A stretch of 64,000 nucleotides of DNA from Haliclystus octoradiatus (taxonomy: Eukaryota > Cnidaria > Staurozoa > Stauromedusae > Haliclystidae), in contig OU744449.1 of assembly GCA_916610825.1 (NCBI GenBank), positions 27,192,728 to 27,256,727 on the forward strand, given 5' to 3'. Positions 13,501 to 19,500 of this stretch are shown piece after piece. Each line of letters starts with the position of its first letter. Position 1 is the stretch's first letter. The notes beneath the pieces were generated by a model. That model was not told the origin of the DNA and did no database searches. It worked only from the letters and a program-made list of their open reading frames with translations. The translations under genes and the position numbers were made by a program.

Positions 13501-16500
13501 GTGTTCTTTTTCACTGATGCGGCACCTAATGGAAATTCTTTTTCATTGTCTTCAGCCGTTCTCAGCAAAACAGTTTGAGCCATAGCTGGTGCTGGCTTGT
13601 CACCAAATGTCACTCTTTCCATCATAAATACAGTTGGTCGCTTTGATGTGTCCATACTTCGCCAAAGAAATCTGTGGACATGTTGGTCTTCTATTGGCAT
13701 CATCACTTGTGGAAACATCTTGGAAATATCTGTACAAAGCGCCGTGTGATTTTCTCTGAATCGAAGAATTATTCCAAAGAGTGAATTCAGCAGATCAGGA
13801 CCTTTCATCAATCTGTCGTTCAAGCTTTTATTGTTGTGTTTGGCAGAAGCATCAAATACGATCCTCAATGGAGTGGATTCCTTCTCTCGTCGGATAACAG
13901 CATGGTGAGCAATGTAATATTTTGGTCCTTTGTAATTGTTAAGCTCTTCTTCTGTCAATCTCCTTGCGAAACCCAATTTTTCGTACTCCATGATCTTGTT
14001 GTCATATTCGTGTGCCAAGTCATTGTCCTTTGAGAGTTTCCTTTCTGTTGCCTCTAATCTTTTCAGGGCCATTTCGTAGTTGTCTTCTAGTGTTGTAGGA
14101 CTCTCTTTCCATGGTAGGGCAATTTGATACCTATCACCGACTTTCTTGCATGATTCTCTCAGCATTTTGCCAGCTTTGATGTCTTCGATCGATGTCGTCT
14201 TGATTGTTGTAGATGTTTCTTCTTGTCCATTGACTCCGAAAGTTTCTGTCTTCCAGAATGAAGTGAGATCCACTTGTTGCTCTTCTGTTGCATGTGCCAT
14301 ATTCGTCACTGCTATTTTTGAGTCCTGTGTTGACATCTTAGTTGGTCCAAATGCCACCCATCCAAGTATTGTGTTGATTGCAATTGGTGTGCCAGGCTTT
14401 CCCATCCTTGTTTCACCGACATGAAAGTGTGGATTGTCACAACCAATAAGTATATCGACAGAGCCATTGACATTATTGAACTTCACATCCTTCAAATGTT
14501 CATACTTATTTAAATCTTTATCTTTTACGCTGACGATATTTTCGCATATTTTTTTCATTTCAATTGCCTTGACTTCTTGTTCCGATCCTTTGTTTGTTAC
14601 AGAACTTAGGCTTATGCACACTTTTCTTGTAGTTGTCGTAGTTCTCACTCCTCCAACCACTGACAAATTGAGGTTTGTTTTGATACCTTGGATTCCCAAA
14701 CTTTTTGAAAATCCTTCTCTTATAAAGGTGAGTTGCGATCCAGCATCTATCAGGACATTGGCTTCTTTTGAGCGACCATGATTGTCTTTTACTATGACTC
14801 TCGTAGTTGCCAGTTGCACCTTTTTATTATTATCTTCCTTTGATGCCGCTGAAATTGTTGCTTCTTTGTGGAGCAAACCATGATGCTTCTTGGTACATCC
14901 TTCTGAATTGCACTCCTTTAGCTTGTGACATTCTCTGATCCCATGTCCCATTTTTAGACAGCAGAAGCATGCTCTATTTTGCTTTACTTTTGACCATCTT
15001 TCATCGATAGTTGAATCTAGAAATGATTTGCAATCTTCTACCAAATGATCTTCTGTGCAGACGAAACATTCCCTTTTTCTGGTATAGTTATTACTTTGTG
15101 TAGTATGTGAGGATCCAGTCTTAGTTTTCGTAGTACTAGGCTCTAGAGAATATGCTTGACTTTTGATTATGCTTTCACTCTCCAACCATTCGTTAAGTCC
15201 TAGCACTGTTTCTTTTTGTTTGTTTTCTCGGACCTCTCTACCCCAGCGTTCCTTATCTTCGTCCGTCATCTTTGATGCAATGGTCTTCAGTAGTCCCATT
15301 GATTTCAGATCTGCTTCGCAGTTGGCGTTCTGTAATTGGATGACTATATCCTGCACTGTAGTTGCAAAGTTCAGAAATCCTGCCGCATCTCCTTTTCTTA
15401 CTGGTCGTAATTCATCTAACTCTTTGTAGCATAGGTCTGTGATTTGATCCTCGCGGCCGTATGTTTTGTCTAATTTATTCCATGCTTGATCATAATTCTC
15501 CATGTTCCAAATCAACCTTGCCGGTATCTTTTCTAGTCTACCGCGAAGTACATGCAGCTTTGTATTCTGATCTGTATTGTCTTTGTCTACCAATGTTTTG
15601 AACGTCGTTCTGAACTTTCTGTAGTCCTTTAACTTTCCCGAAAAGAATGGTAAACTCAATTTATATCTAACCATGGGTGTACCACTTGGTACTCTTGTTG
15701 GTGTAGCTTCTTCATGCTTTGTCAATGCTTCTTCCTGCTTTGCCAATGCTTCTTCATGCTTTGTCAAATCTAGGTTTCTTTCATCAACGCTACGTCTTTG
15801 TTGTGTAGGCAGTGGTTGCTTGGTCAATTCCTTTTGCGAATTTGTTGCACCTTGTTCACTGTCTCTTCTATTTTTTGTTTGTCCAGATGATATCATTTCT
15901 TCCATTGTCTGGAAGCTGTCTTCAAATACATCATCTGCTTCTTGACTGGCTGTCTTTATTACTTGAATTATTGATGACGTCTGTAGTGGTGCTGCATTTC
16001 TTTCTTGGTTGATATATGATCGTATGCGTTTTCTACTATCACACATCGCTTTATGCAATTGTTCTATCCACGTGTCATCATCTTGGTCTGTATTTTCTAT
16101 TGATAGCAGAAGTTGTAATTCTTCATGAATATTTTCTGCTTTCTCATAGCATATGTAGAGTGTACGGAGGTCATCATCGAGTTCATTGATATCATCAGTT
16201 GCTTGCTCAACTAGATCATCCATCTTTCGCATGACTCTCGTCACTCTTCCTTTGGCACTCCTTCTCTGGTACATGAGGGTGTCTACATCTGGATTGGCCA
16301 TCGTCTATTCGAACACAACTTCTTCTCAAGTCGTCGATTGAATCTTTATGTTCTGAAGTCTAAGGCCAAATTAAAGACGCCTTAGATTGACTGAGATTAT
16401 ATTAAACTGTAAAATTCACTAAATAATGAAACAAAATACAAATCGTAAATAAATGCTATTAACTATGTGATTATACTATTCTTATGAAACTTGTCTATTT

Positions 16501-19500
16501 ATACAGTATTATTATAGATTCTTACATCGGTAATTTTCCACGGGTTTTCTGTCTTTCATATCTTTCTGTGTTGATCTTCTTCTTCTTCTGTCTTCGTGAA
16601 TTAGCCTTCTTCTTTCTTCGACTTTACTAATTGATTTTACCGGCATATTAACGAGTTTATATACAAAATAACATAACAAAGGTGTCTACAAATCTATTCT
16701 TCTTATTTTATATAATAGAACAATAGAAGTCAATTAACTTTGCTCAACAAGGCGTAAAACATAAACATACATATATAATTATTCTAATACTAAAAACGTG
16801 GTTATATTTTATAGTCTACAAAAGTTCTAAAGTCTAGGCGCGTAGTATCTGTCTATATCATAAGGCTACGACAACCCGTAGGTTTGACGCTTCTAGGTCT
16901 AGCCTATTAATATTATTTTTAATTATATTTCATCATACGGAACACATTCAAAGGCATTGTTTTTTCACAAAATTCTCATCATCAGGTTTTGGAAAAGGCC
17001 ACTGTTTTGAAATTCATCAGCATTTCACAAAGTTCATGAATTTCAATTGGTTTTCATGAGATTTTCATGACATTCATAAACTCATAAACTGTTTTTCAAG
17101 GGGTGTTTCTGGAAAAGAGAATGTTTTACAATGACCTCTTGCCTTACGGAATATTTCAACATTTTTCTTCTGAATTTTTATTGATAATTGGCCCAAAAAC
17201 CACAAAAATATTGATTTCGTTCTGAATTATTCTAGCTTTCTGGAGTCTAATGATTGCGGGATAATACCACGTTTGTCACATCCTGATGATGAACTAATTT
17301 CAGATGCAATACCAAAATATCATATAAGCTATGTTGTAATTTTATACATATTTGAAATTCTCAATAAATATGCTGTGTCAGTGCAATCGTGAAAGTGCCA
17401 AACAAATTAATAATTTATCTTCACTGCATCATGTCTCTTGCAAATTCACGTAGTTCATGAACAGTTCATGAACAATACTCGATTTTTGGGCCATTTGAAA
17501 TTCATGAACAATTCATGAACTGTTGATAAGTATGTACAAGGTGTTCATGGATAGTTCATGAATGCATGTAAAGTTCATGAATAGTTCATGAAAGTTTGAC
17601 CATTGGAAGTTAATGAACTGTTTGCAGAGGAGAAATTAGAAATATTATTCATTGATTTTTTATTTCATTTTAGGATCCTCATGGAGAACTTAAAAATAAA
17701 AATGTTCTTATTATACGAAAAAGTCTAGTTGACGTTGCATCCCATTTTGATATATCGACATCGTTAGTTAAGGAATCTATAATGAAATGTAAGAAAATTC
17801 TGTTTGATGCAAGAGGAAAGCGTCCAAGGCCGCATCTTGATACAAAGATTATTGCTACATGGAATGGTAAGATATTTAATGAATCTAGCCCCTGCAATAA
17901 TGTTGACTTCATCAACTTTACAAAATTGAATGAACTGTTTATGAACAAGCTATAAACAGTTCATCTACTTGTTCCTAAACGTTACATGACCAAATTTCAT
18001 AAACTTGTTTCATGAACTGTTCATGGACTGTTCATGAAAATTGGGCCATTCAATGTTTATGAAGTTTTGTACTAATTTGACATTTCAAAGCGATTGAAAT
18101 TAAAAGGATGGATATATTTTAAATTCCAATCCTTGTTATGTTAATCACTAGGAAATGTCATATTTGTACAATGACGAAATATCGCAAAATTACGTCCATT
18201 GTATCTCTTGTCTTCTTATGAACTGTTTTCACATGGAAATTTGAGGGACTAACGATTATGAGAAACATTTGTGGAATTGTTTTGTGCACAGTTTACAAAG
18301 AGTCTTCAGATTGATAGATTTCACAATAAATGCTAACGCTAATGGATGTATTTTGACAACGTTTCGACTTTCACAAAAAGCCATGCGTTAGCATTTATTG
18401 TGAAAGTTTACAAAGAGTTCATGAATATTCGTAATTTCACGAACAGTCCATGTGAAGATCCTGAACAGTGCATGAACCGTTAAATATAATTATCCGTTTA
18501 ATAATTCTCAAAAGAATCTGAAAGTTTGGTTATGGTCTTTTTATGAATTATTCAATTTCATGGCTTGTTTACAAAGAGTTCGTGAGAATTACGGTAGAGC
18601 TTTTTCACAGGCTCCCATCAGTCCTTCAAGAGTTATTTAAAGAAAAGATTTATAACCCTGTTGTTATATTTTGACTGTGACCCCATCATGTATTGTTATA
18701 CTGTACCATGCCAACATGGCAGATGTGAAACAGCTCTGTAGGATACGAGTTACTACGAGTATCTGAATTATTTTCCTATAGAGATTTTCACAGGTTCCTA
18801 ATGATTTCCCCAATAATTACTTAAAGGAAAGATTTACAACCCTGCAGTTGTTGTATTTTGAAAAGACAATGACCTGGAATGTATTGTTATACCACGCCAA
18901 CATGGCAGATGTGAAACAGCTCTATTAAACTTTCATGACCTAACTATGTCTCATGTACGTAGGAGTTGCAGAACTTTCAAATAAACTTTTTTTGTAGGTC
19001 ATATGATTACAGGATTATGTAAAGCAGCTGACGCTACTGGGAATGAAATTTATATGAAGCGAGCTATTAAAGCTGCTGGATTTGTGAAGAAATATTTGAC
19101 TGATAATAATGGAAATTTACTGAGAAGTGTTTATGCTGAGGAAAGACACAGTGCAATTTCACAGCTGTAAGTTTTATACATCGTAATTCTTTTCATTGAA
19201 GTGTTTAGTAAAAATTGATGCAGTTTCCAGGCTAAATTGCATTGAGATATGTGCAACCTTGGTGTAGCCCCTGTAAACAATTTGTGAAAACGTCTGTTTA
19301 AAAAGTGTTCATGAACATGAAAGATTGCTCAGATCGTAGAGCAGCCAAACTTCAAATCTGATCGACTGTATGCTCAAATTCCCCCCAAAGGTCACACCAG
19401 CCTTTATCTAAAACATCCAATGAGTAGCATCTAATGATTGCGGGTGGAGTGTTCTAGTGGCAATTGCATTGTCAGTAGCTGTGGTGCTTCATTGCGTATT

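Larger units (their letters stand above)
10340..16944 (-). mobile_element. Full-length BEL/Pao LTR retrotransposon
   Basis: A complete 6605-bp element: two 596-bp LTRs with TG...CA-type ends, one intact gag-pol frame, and the 5-bp target duplication CATTC at 10335-10339 and 16945-16949. It is inserted in intron 9 of the SPATA20-type gene in antisense orientation, so its own poly(A) and splice signals are not read with the host transcript. Domain order gag, protease, reverse transcriptase, RNase H, integrase is that of BEL/Pao and Gypsy; the long single frame and the N-terminal and C-terminal families point to BEL/Pao. Near-identical LTRs and the open frame indicate a very recent insertion and possible competence. 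No primer binding site starting TGG is visible next to the 5' LTR. Confidence 0.96.
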
